From: Salisapilia sapeloensis
Taxonomy: Eukaryota; Oomycota; Peronosporomycetes; Peronosporales; Salisapiliaceae
Assembly: GCA_023334545.1 (NCBI GenBank)
Contig: JAADVB010000086.1
Coordinates: forward strand, 1 to 64,000
Direction of reading: 5' to 3'
DNA: 64,000 nucleotides
A program made the position numbers and the translations under genes. The notes beneath the pieces were generated by a model that had not been told where the DNA came from, made no database searches, and saw only the letters and a program-made list of their open reading frames with translations. How positions within the stretch are numbered: the stretch's first letter is position 1; each line of letters starts with the position of its first letter. Of the stretch, positions 44,747 through 54,129 are shown piece after piece.

Positions 44747-47700
44747 CTACGTTGCTTTTTGTAGTTGTGCACATTCTTCTGCACGACAGCGAGTCGTAAA
44801 AATCCATTCAGTGTTTTTCAAGTCGCTTTGTCCAAAAAACCAATCGACGATACCCATGTATCCCAGATAAGATGCAAGCATCACCGCCGAGCATTCTATC
44901 TCTTCCCACTCCTCCGAAAGGTGATCTTCACGCACTCGAAGGGCCATAGTATCGTTTATGTTGAAGTCTTCCAATAAAATCATCTCCGCCCAGCTGACGA
45001 ACTTGTCCTTGTCACCAGCAGACATGGTGACAGCATAGTGGAGTGGATGCATTCTAAGGAGCTTCTTGGGTACCTTGGACAAATCCACAAAAGTAGGCTT
45101 TGCATGCATAGTTGGTAACACGAGGTTGTCAGTCACAAGCTGCTCTTCTCCAGTATTTGTCACCTTGTTATCTTTCTGCTGCTTCTGAATCATCCTGACA
45201 ATATCCGCCATAGAATATCGATTTACTTTGCATGTTCTCTTTGTGCGTTTTTGACTGGCATTGTCTCCTTTAGAAGATGAGCCTACTTGATTAGTCTTGC
45301 CATGTCTAGGTGCCACATCATGCTCACAGGCTTTATTGTCCTCAGATATCACATCTCTTTGATTTTGATCATTTTCTTCCGATGACACACCTTGACAGGC
45401 CTTGTTGTCCGCAAGTGATGCATCTTCTTGCTCGATCTGATCGTCTCGGCTCAGGCGTTCATACTCATGGTTCGCTGGAAGCGTACATCCGGGTTCTTCC
45501 CCCAAGCTATCAAACGATGGGATGCTTGAATGTACACTGGTGGGAGCGTCTTCGTTAGCATCTTCTGCAGTACAATAAGTCTCACTTTCAGCGTCGAGGC
45601 AGGAAAAAAGTTCTTCCAATTTAGACGCAAATCGGTCAGGAGGAAGAGTAACCTCGATGCCATCCAATGTAGAACAAACATTCTCCAATTCAGTGTCCAG
45701 TTCGGTAATGGCTGCTTCTAGCTTGGCTGTAAAATCGTCAAGAGCATGAAAAGTCTCATTAGTGCCTTCTGCTATACCGAGATTCACGCTTTCTTTGTTC
45801 AATGTGGAAGCGGCCTCTTGTAGCCTAGATGCGAATTCATAGGGAAGAATGGCAGCCCCACTGAGTGCATTTTGTATCTCTTCGTTGTTCATGAGCTCTT
45901 CGATCCCGTTTAAAGTGCCTTCAATCGTGCTGGATGCCGCATCCGTAGCGGACATAACAAGGTCTAGTATCTCCGGGACGAAGCTAAGACCTACGAACGC
46001 GAGCGGTGCACAAACCATACCTATGCCCGCGCGGATCTTTTTCCTTTTTATCTCCTTTTTCTCCTTTTCGTTGATGGCTGTCAATAGTTCTCTCTCTCTG
46101 ATTAGGCGCTCTTTTTCCTTTTTGTCAAGCGCGGTCAACAATGCCTTTTCTTTCTCAGCATCCCGTGCATTTTTTTCTCGCAGAGCCTTCAATAGCTGTT
46201 TTTCTCTTTCAATTTGTCTCTCTTCCTTTTCATCTATAGCTTTTATCAGTGCCTTCTCTCTCTCAAGTTGCCGTTGCTCCTTTTCCTGTAAAATGGCTGA
46301 TAGTTTGTTCTCTCTCTCAAGCTGCCGTTGTTCTCTTTCCTGTGAAATCTTCGCCATTGCTTTCTCCCTCTCCATTTGTCGCTGTTCCTTCTCTGCTAAA
46401 ACTTTAGCCAGCGCTCTCTCTTTCTCCGCTTCTCGTTTTCTATTTTCTTCTAGCGCCGTCGTCAATGCCTTAAAGTTGTTTTTAAGTACCTCATAGTTAC
46501 GCTCAGTAGCTGTCTGCCGGCTGTCAAGCTTTCGGACACTTTGTTTAATATGTTGAACCCAGTCTGCATTCTCCACATTTATCTTCATCATTTCAGCAAA
46601 GAAGTAATCCTTCTGTTCTTGCGAAATAAGCTTTCGCTTTTTCATTTCTGCGTTGATTTGGATAAACACATTTCGTTCATCATTTTCGTAGACATAGCAG
46701 CGACTGATTGACATCATTAAGCCCTTCTGAACTAATGGTTTTAGTGTTTCTGGTTGAAGATGGCAAACAGCTAGTTTCATCACAAGACCGATATCTTTCA
46801 TAGATGTCGAACATAAGAGCGTCGAGCGGATTAATTGGGCTTGTTCTGAAAGCGTCATGTCTTGACCTTCGATTAGTTTCTGAGTGCACTCTTTAAAGTA
46901 GACTTTCATAGTCTCCACTATCATGTCTCGTGTTTCATTTATTGAACTCTCGTCTTCTTCTGCTTCTGAGATGAGCGATTTGGCGTTAATACTTTTGTAA
47001 GGATCGAGGCCAAAGCTTATCATAGCCTTGAGTGCAGTCAGATTTCGATAGACTGCAGCATGCTGCATCAGCGTCAGTTCATCTGAAAATCTCGTCGTTT
47101 CCATCCACTCCTTGTTTCCGTTGATCCAATTCGTGATAACGTCTATCTGCTCAGTATCTCCCGTTAAAAATGCAAAGTAGAGCATCTCAAGTCTGTGGTC
47201 ATGCAAGACGGAAGTGAGTGTGCGTTTCCACTTCGAGTCTTTGAGAGACTCCATAGCAGATTTAGCGTCTTCCGATCTTGCTATCATCTCGCTCACAGAT
47301 TGTTGAGTGATCGACTGACGTAAGATTCCTTGTACAATGTCACGATTCTTACTGTATAACCCTCTCGTTAAACTTGTATATGGATCCAAAAGAGCCACCA
47401 TAATATCGGCATTTTTATTGCTTTTGGCAAAGCACATCGCAGTTCTGCCAAGACGGTCTCTTGCATTCGGGTTTGCTCCGCATTTAAGCAACACCTTTGC
47501 AACATTGACATGTCCTTCTCGAATGGCAATATGAAGTGGAGTATTACCAAATTCACATGTAGCGTTGAGGTTCGCACCACTTTTTAATAACGCAATTGCC
47601 ACCGCCACTTGACCATTTTCGGCAGCGATATGAAGTGAAGTATTGCCAAACTCACACGTAGCGTTGACATGAGCGCCATTTTCTAGTAACATGTTTGCCA

Positions 47701-48070
47701 TTGTCATATGATCCGTTTTGGTAGCAATATAAAGTGGAGTGTAACCAAACCAATCCAGTTTGTTGACGTCAGCACCATTTCGTAGTAGCACCTTTGCCAC
47801 CTTCACTTTGCCATTTTCAACAGCGATGTGAAGTGGAGAGAGAAAACAGTTATTTTGCTTGTTAACGTCTGCTTTATACTGTAACAATAGCTCGATCACT
47901 TCGACATGACCACCTGACACCGCCATCATCAACGGTGAGAAGAATTCGTCGACATCTCCATTTTCCCAGTTCACGTCACCACCCTTCTGAATCATTTTGC
48001 GAACTCCTTCTAGATCTCCTAATTTTGCGTACTTCCATAGCTTCTCATCTGTACTATTCATTCCAGGCAT
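44747..48070 (-). CDS. Ankyrin-repeat / 18-residue helical repeat / membrane protein, 1107 aa
   Basis: A single intact exon inside the AT-rich island. Residues 4-240 hold seven ankyrin units (e.g. SPLHIAVENGKVKVAKVLLR, GNTPLHIAIREGHVNVAKVL), the last one degenerate. A helical region of ~300 residues without known family follows. About residues 548-673 are seven copies of an 18-residue unit like EREKALIKAIDEKEERQI (genomic 46045-46427). Then comes a basic patch (KRKKIR) and a hydrophobic segment (IGMVCAPLAFVGLSFVPEIL), probably membrane. The C-terminal ~380 residues are acidic and disordered, with a basic KRTKRTCKVNR, and end in a folded-looking region (HYAVTMSAGDKDKFVSWAEM). No signal peptide. 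Function unknown; ankyrins suggest protein binding. Confidence 0.8.
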   Translation of the reverse strand: MPGMNSTDEKLWKYAKLGDLEGVRKMIQKGGDVNWENGDVDEFFSPLMMAVSGGHVEVIELLLQYKADVNKQNNCFLSPLHIAVENGKVKVAKVLLRNGADVNKLDWFGYTPLYIATKTDHMTMANMLLENGAHVNATCEFGNTSLHIAAENGQVAVAIALLKSGANLNATCEFGNTPLHIAIREGHVNVAKVLLKCGANPNARDRLGRTAMCFAKSNKNADIMVALLDPYTSLTRGLYSKNRDIVQGILRQSITQQSVSEMIARSEDAKSAMESLKDSKWKRTLTSVLHDHRLEMLYFAFLTGDTEQIDVITNWINGNKEWMETTRFSDELTLMQHAAVYRNLTALKAMISFGLDPYKSINAKSLISEAEEDESSINETRDMIVETMKVYFKECTQKLIEGQDMTLSEQAQLIRSTLLCSTSMKDIGLVMKLAVCHLQPETLKPLVQKGLMMSISRCYVYENDERNVFIQINAEMKKRKLISQEQKDYFFAEMMKINVENADWVQHIKQSVRKLDSRQTATERNYEVLKNNFKALTTALEENRKREAEKERALAKVLAEKEQRQMEREKAMAKISQEREQRQLERENKLSAILQEKEQRQLEREKALIKAIDEKEERQIEREKQLLKALREKNARDAEKEKALLTALDKKEKERLIRERELLTAINEKEKKEIKRKKIRAGIGMVCAPLAFVGLSFVPEILDLVMSATDAASSTIEGTLNGIEELMNNEEIQNALSGAAILPYEFASRLQEAASTLNKESVNLGIAEGTNETFHALDDFTAKLEAAITELDTELENVCSTLDGIEVTLPPDRFASKLEELFSCLDAESETYCTAEDANEDAPTSVHSSIPSFDSLGEEPGCTLPANHEYERLSRDDQIEQEDASLADNKACQGVSSEENDQNQRDVISEDNKACEHDVAPRHGKTNQVGSSSKGDNASQKRTKRTCKVNRYSMADIVRMIQKQQKDNKVTNTGEEQLVTDNLVLPTMHAKPTFVDLSKVPKKLLRMHPLHYAVTMSAGDKDKFVSWAEMILLEDFNINDTMALRVREDHLSEEWEEIECSAVMLASYLGYMGIVDWFFGQSDLKNTEWIFTTRCRAEECAQLQKAT

Positions 48071-50524
48071 CGACAGCCTTTGTAATAGGACTTGGTACTG
48101 CGTCGAATGAATCTTAGGCTAGAAAAGCCCAAATCAAAAATGAGACTGCCCATAAATAAGAACCGGCAGAGGGAGAGAAAACCGATTTAGTAGATATTTC
48201 CATAAAGTAGAACAATCCAACGAAAGGAGCCTATTTGGATTAGTTGAGTCTTTAAAACACAGCATGAAGTACTTTAAAGGGCCAACTGTGTTCAGATGAT
48301 ATTTTTTCGCCGCTATCGTGTTTAGTATCGTATTTAGCTCAATAGATAGCGAGGTTATATCCATTTATAAGTATCGATTGATGATTACTATACCCGAAGT
48401 GTATCCTTCCACGATATAACTTCGCTAAATTCTTCTGCATTTAGCCCACCCTTTCGATTGACATGCCAAAGTCCCCGCAAGGCTAACCATTGCACGTTGC
48501 CTGTACTCCTATACGATCAAGCTTGCTATTCTACAAAGTACTTTCTAAGAATTTTTTTATACTTTTTTACAAGCCTTTTAGATGAAATTTATTTTCTCCC
48601 AAACTTATGCTTTTAATATGTTTAGCGAACGTTCATGAAATTGTAAGGTGGCTTTAAACGAGGATATTAAGAAATGAAGCCTATCTTCAATTCCATGTTT
48701 TCAGTTTGGGTATTAAAAGTAATCTCTACTTCACCAGGCTAAAAGTATATTTTTCCATCATTCGTTCAGTTACAAAACGACGACGTGATCCCAAATTGCG
48801 AGCTAGCTCAAGGACTGATGAGATTGGAGCACACAAGAAGATGGAAGCTGCGTCTACTTAGACATGTTCAGACCAATATGATGAATTGTTTAAAATGACT
48901 CCAGCTTGTCGATATACGCAAGAGCAGAATAGCATGGCTTCCTGAATGTATCATACCAACAGCATACATTTCATTCGTCTCCTGAGGTTTTAGTCAAACA
49001 GGAGTAGCTCATACGCACGACTTGAGCTAGTAACTTGACAGTATTTAATGTAAATTAAGAATGTGATCGAATGTGTACGCTAGAGACTTACGGATAACGT
49101 GCTTAGATCATAAACGAGTATCTTGGGTCGAATCGTACATGAGGAGCTCTTGCTACATCTAAAGTCGTGAAAGTCATCACAAATAGTTCCAGCAAATGCA
49201 TTGAGTATTTTCTGAGAAGAAGCTACGTCTATAGCGTACCCACGAAAGTCAATATGACTTCCGAGTTTAAGTCAATTGACATCCTTCTGCACTTTATACC
49301 CACTTCGTGCTGCTGAGTATCTGTCAAAAGCGATAAAGTGCATTTGAAAGGTACAAGGAATCCAAGTTTCTACTTCATTCAAACATTAAAAGGAACTTCA
49401 AATAATACTTTGTTTACGATGTGAATAGTTCCATGAGGAGCTACCATTACGTACATGACTGCCACCTACTTATCTATCATCATCTACATAAGAGTGGATA
49501 ACATCTTTCTTAAAAGCAAGATTCAAAGTGAAGTTCGTTTAATTTATCTTTGATGAATTGCTCATGCTAATCTGCCAAGACCTACCCAGGCTACCAAGGA
49601 CACGCTCTTAATCCTACTTTGTCTTACAAAAAGGTGAATCGTATGATCATCCAGCAGCTTTATCGGTGTGTACTTTCTTAAGGCAAACGAGCTAGTTCAA
49701 TTGACCCCCGATGAAGGCTGCAATAGCAACGTCAGTCTAGACATAGTGGGTAGAGATGTAGTTGCACTATTTTGCTTTCAACAATAAAAGCGTCTGGGTG
49801 TTTACGAAGAATCTAAAAGTCGACTGAGATCGTTCAGTTCTATATTGATGTCAGTACTCACTTGCCTGGCTGCTTCTTCAAAGAAGTTAGATCCAGTTCT
49901 ATTTGCAATTTTAAAAGTCTATCAAAATGGTAATAAACTTACGCAGCATCTAAAATCACCTTTCGCGCTAACAGATTTATCTACACAATAAATTGAATAT
50001 AGGCGGTATACATGTAAGTAGGAGTGGTAAAGATCTTATGACTCACAAATAACTAGCTTCAGAACATTGACTAAAATTCCAGCGAAATTTCGCGTTATAG
50101 TAATTTTTGCCATTTAATGAATGACTGATGCATATTCCGCTTTACATCTTAAGAATTAATATTACTCCGCAATAATGTGCACTAGCCAGAGCTATATCAG
50201 TGGAAGATAACACTTCAAATTCGCTCTCGATTGAGTCGGTATCATCTCGTTATTAAATACTGCTAAATACATATTCACCAAGGTCCGAATACAAAGCATC
50301 TAACAAGGGCTGATATAAATATGAATGAGCCTCTCATAATATACGACGAGGATAGTCGCCGAATGCACAAGTCGAAGCACAAAAGAAATGAACTAAAACG
50401 TATACGATACTGCATTCATAACATAGGCTATAGCTTGCAAAAAGGATCATATATCTAGTCCGAAATACGGAAACTAACTGATGATACTTTATATATGCTC
50501 TAGCAGGATAGTAAATAATGATAA
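48071..50524. other. AT-rich spacer with one coding-like exon
   Basis: Mostly featureless. On the minus strand at about 49090-49230, after an ATAG acceptor, 46 codons are open (DVASSQKILNAFAGTICDDF, RPKILVYDLSTLS) and end at a CGTAAGT donor-like site. No second exon could be joined. No other supported feature. Confidence 0.35.
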
Positions 50525-50889
50525 CTTGGACGTACAGTCGTCTTCCAATCGCTGCTGGAGCAGTTTTGCAAAAGTCTAGCATAAAATATAGGTAACGGTA
50601 CCATATGCGTAAGATGGCCCGCTCAATCTGTTGGCTACTACCACAGGCCTGCTCTGTCTGAGCACATAAAAGTAGTTCGGTCAATTTAAAAAAGATGACA
50701 TAAACGTTAAAAACTGAAAAGAAGAGGATAACGACGATGTATCATTGGATTTTAACCGATCATGTCAAAGCATGATCTTGTTCCTAATACGCCTGTTGAA
50801 AGAACACGGACAATGCCGCATATATCTGCCCATTAGCACGTTACGAACTACTAGATCATTGCCAGTATATCATACAGTATGTTTGCTTT
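50525..50889. repeat. 365-bp direct repeat, copy 2
   Basis: The partner of 44163-44527. The minus-strand ATG lies at 50684 and the GTACGT donor at 50530-50535. Here the open frame runs on through the would-be intron to 50334 without meaning. The two copies flank the ankyrin-repeat gene and both point away from it or past it in the same (minus) direction. Confidence 0.85.
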
Positions 50890-53013
50890 GAATTGAATTA
50901 AATTTATGCGTTTAGTCAGCTATCTACGTATAATGTAGCGCTTGGCAGCAACATTGCATCAGGACCAATTTTGAATAAACAGACACGTTTTAATAGCTCA
51001 TGACATCATATATACTGAGATTGGTTATCAAGATCGATTAGGCTCATTGGACTAACTTGGCATGTCCATCTTTACTGACTTAAATGGTGTAACGGAGTAA
51101 AAGCGCTAGCAATTTGTCTTAGAAATGTTGAATAGCCCCACGGACGTAGACTACGTAGCTGCAACTTGTGAGATTTTAAATCTGAAACCAACGGCCTATC
51201 ACATCGCAGCTTATCTGTGTCATACTACTTTAGCAAAGTGAATGAGAATAAACACTGAGAGTGGACTTTGTTTCAAATAAGTTTCCCTCCAGTCGGGGAA
51301 GGCCTTGCGTAGAGTTGCGATCAAGTCACGGATTGCCGTGGGACCCACAGCAATAACATTGACTAATGTCTTGTGACATTCATCGTTGCACAACATTAAG
51401 CTATATACGCGGAGCAGTCGTGCGAGCTTAAACACAAAAGCTTTTCAACAGCAAAAGAATCGCAGAACCGATGGTAACATCAATCTGTTGTTGCTAATCC
51501 TTTGGAAGGGAAGTTGATCAGGGAGGAGCATGATGTGCAAAATATCAAGGTTATCATACAGCGTTTAACGCTCTATTTGAACTTGCTACATACAAATCGA
51601 TGTGAAACTTCTTTAAGACATCATACTAGTTTCTTAGTAGCAACTAGAACAGACAATCCTGTGTTCTACCATTGAGGCGGATTATTGGATCAATACATAC
51701 TCTTTTTCGCTATTAAATAGGTTTTTAAATCAAGAGTACAAGTCCAACCATCACCACTATTCTAATAAAGTTTCTCTCCAGCACCAAGCATCCGGAATGC
51801 ACAACGCAATATTTGTTCACCAAATTGTTTACCGGTTAACATTCATTCTACTCACTATTCATTCCAGCTGACCTTATTTTGATGCAGAATATTATATCCA
51901 GCGTTCAACTACTCTTAAATTTCCTTTATTCTAACAATCATTGCGGTATATCCTCGTTTCTAGCTATTTTGTAGTCCATAACTAGCATTGGCCTATTGGA
52001 GCAGCAAACTTCAGCAAGTGCCGTTTCGTGATCACTTCTCGGGCATGATTCCTTTTATTGATCTCTACCTCGAATATCATTTATTTTTCGCAGATCAAGC
52101 ATGTCATGAGCCTCCACATAAGCAGTAAAAACTGTTAGGAAGATATTGTATACATGTACGAAAGATTACTTTCCTTTTGAAATTCGAGTGGCTCTTACTT
52201 TTGAGCAATTCAGGATATCTAAACAATTGAAAATGCAGATCCTATGCCATTTTCGATTCTTATACTTGTAGTACTTTACCATGCCGCTTGGATGCATCGG
52301 CAAGCATTTTTGTGTTTGGCAACGCATATAAAAGTGTAAGATAGCAATGTAAATTAGAGGTGATGGCCATGCGGAATCCCAATAAGACAAACATGGATGA
52401 AATACATGTACGATGGGTCTAAGAATGTCATCAGAATGTTCACGAAACGGATTTAGATGTACAATATGCTAATTTCCCTGTGTCGTGACAACGATAGACG
52501 AAGGCACGCGTAGAAAGATATACATAGTTCATGGAATCGCTAAATTAGACCCATTGTACATTGATATTATCTAAATAGCCGCAGAATTCTGCTACGGAGT
52601 TGACTGTACCAGCATTGCTTTATCATTAGCACATTGGATCATATCAAAATGAACTCCAAAGTTACCACACCTCTCTGTTACGTACTAGTTCAAACTTTAA
52701 ATAAATTTTCTACATGGCATTAAGATCGCAATCACGTAAAAAGAGAAAAAAGAAGCAGTTTCGTAGCTGCGGGACGATTTGGATCTATGGAACAAATCTA
52801 AATAAGAAGAATCTCGGCGATAACTAGTCTTGTTGTGCTCTTGTGCGGTCGCGGCGACGCTTTATAAGCACTAGCTGCGACATTCCTGATCTTGTGCGCA
52901 TGTCGATTTCTCTTCTACGAAATATGACGCCACTGTCTTATTATTCCGGCTAGCAAAGGGTTGATCTGTGATGTTTCCATTCCGCTTACTTCTCCCGCGA
53001 GACAACACTGATC
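50890..53013. other. AT-rich spacer upstream of the trypsin gene
   Basis: No complete gene except a possible decayed fragment at 51.2-51.4 kb. The last ~200 bp (from about 52810) are less AT-rich and probably hold the trypsin promoter. Confidence 0.4.
51220..51435 (-). pseudogene. Possible elicitin-like fragment
   Basis: The open stretch includes RVYSLMLCNDECHKTLVNVI followed by AVGPTAIRDL. The spacing of a Cys-x3-Cys pair followed by a hydrophobic helix recalls the middle of elicitin domains (small secreted sterol-binding proteins of oomycetes). The expected remaining cysteines and signal peptide are not visible, so if the similarity is real this is only a remnant. Confidence 0.22.
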
Positions 53014-54051
53014 ATGAAATTCAGTCTGCTGTTCCTAGCCAGCTTTCTCATCGCTAGTGTGGCATCCTCCAAAGTGTCATGCGATATGGATCCACTACCA
53101 AGCAAGACACCATCGGTAGCATATCAAACCTCTCGCCCGTTTGAGGTCAACATGGAGATTTTGGATACAGTCCCCGAAGCATCAGGGCTAGGAACGTTAT
53201 CTAGCGACAGCTCGAGTAGCTCTATGGCAGAGACACCGTTCGAAAGTCCAATTGCCATGCCAATGGAAACCAATACGACCACTAACGAAACTGCTCGTGC
53301 CATAATGCCTGAAGATACCTCAATGGAGGCATCCGAAGACGACTATGACATACAGCCTTTGATCATGGGAGGGAACAAGGTACCAACCGGAAGTGCAACC
53401 TTCGTTGCTGGTCTTCGACATACCGCCGACGGAGAAAGTTTCTGCGGCGGATCTCTCATCACATCCACGGTAGTGCTAACTGCAGCTCACTGCACTCTAT
53501 CTGGTGTCGAATACGTCTCGATTGGATCACGTGACCGTGCCGGTTCAGATTCCGCTGCTGACATTGTCCAGGTGACATCAGTAGTCAGTCATCCGGACTA
53601 CAATGCGGAAACCCAGTCAAGTGACATGGCGCTACTCTTCCTCGAACGCCCTTCGACCAAATACCTCCCAACAGCGTTAAGCTCCACACCTCCGTCGACA
53701 GGCCAAACAGCCACTGTTCATGGATGGGGAACAACGTCAGTGAACGGCCCTGTCTCGAAAGCATTGCAAAAGGTCGGTGTCCCCGTGATCAGCCACGGAG
53801 TATGCAAGCAGATGCTGGGAGACATTGACAAGTCCATGCTATGTGCTGGTGCTCAAGGCGGTATGGATTCCTGTCAAGGAGACTCTGGTGGACCTCTGAC
53901 GATCATTAAAGACGGGTACTACGCTCAGATCGGATGTGTCTCATGGGGTGTCGGGTGTGGCGAAGAAGGTATGCCAGGTATCTATGCTGACGTCCGCTCT
54001 CTTCGTAGCTTCATCGATGAACAGACAGGATACACTGCTGTGTGGCGTTAG
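53014..54051 (+). CDS. Secreted trypsin-like serine protease (S1A), triad intact
   Basis: A single exon of 345 residues. It starts with a signal peptide (MKFSLLFLASFLIASVASS), then a Ser/Thr/Glu-rich propeptide of about 95 residues, then an activation-type site QPLIMGGNKVPTG near residue 115 (normally IVGG). The catalytic residues are visible: His in LTAAHC, Asp in SSDMALLFLERP, Ser in DSCQGDSGGPLT. The Asp six residues before the Ser (MDSCQGDSGGP) predicts cleavage after Lys/Arg. Oomycete glucanase-inhibitor proteins share this fold but have a broken triad; this one is a candidate active enzyme, probably exported. It sits at the edge of the AT-rich island and ends 78 bp from the convergent VPS13-like gene. 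Confidence 0.9.
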   Translation: MKFSLLFLASFLIASVASSKVSCDMDPLPSKTPSVAYQTSRPFEVNMEILDTVPEASGLGTLSSDSSSSSMAETPFESPIAMPMETNTTTNETARAIMPEDTSMEASEDDYDIQPLIMGGNKVPTGSATFVAGLRHTADGESFCGGSLITSTVVLTAAHCTLSGVEYVSIGSRDRAGSDSAADIVQVTSVVSHPDYNAETQSSDMALLFLERPSTKYLPTALSSTPPSTGQTATVHGWGTTSVNGPVSKALQKVGVPVISHGVCKQMLGDIDKSMLCAGAQGGMDSCQGDSGGPLTIIKDGYYAQIGCVSWGVGCGEEGMPGIYADVRSLRSFIDEQTGYTAVWR

Positions 54052-54129
54052 CGAAGACATGTACTTTGTTTTTTGTTTCCATTGTTTTTTACGAATGAAG
54101 AATGAAATGCATACTCGTCCATCTCTTCT

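Noticed and set aside
45849..46496. 215-aa plus-strand ORF opposite the ankyrin-gene repeats
   Set aside because: Ser/Phe-rich mirror of the Glu/Lys/Arg 18-residue repeats; a shadow frame.
44163..50889. Interpretation of the 365-bp pair as LTRs of a retrotransposon
   Set aside because: There are no TG...CA ends, no matching target-site duplication and no reverse transcriptase or integrase between them. The repeat border coincides with a splice donor instead.
53014..54051. Glucanase inhibitor protein (GIP)
   Set aside because: GIPs are trypsin-like but lack catalytic residues. Here His, Asp and Ser are all present.
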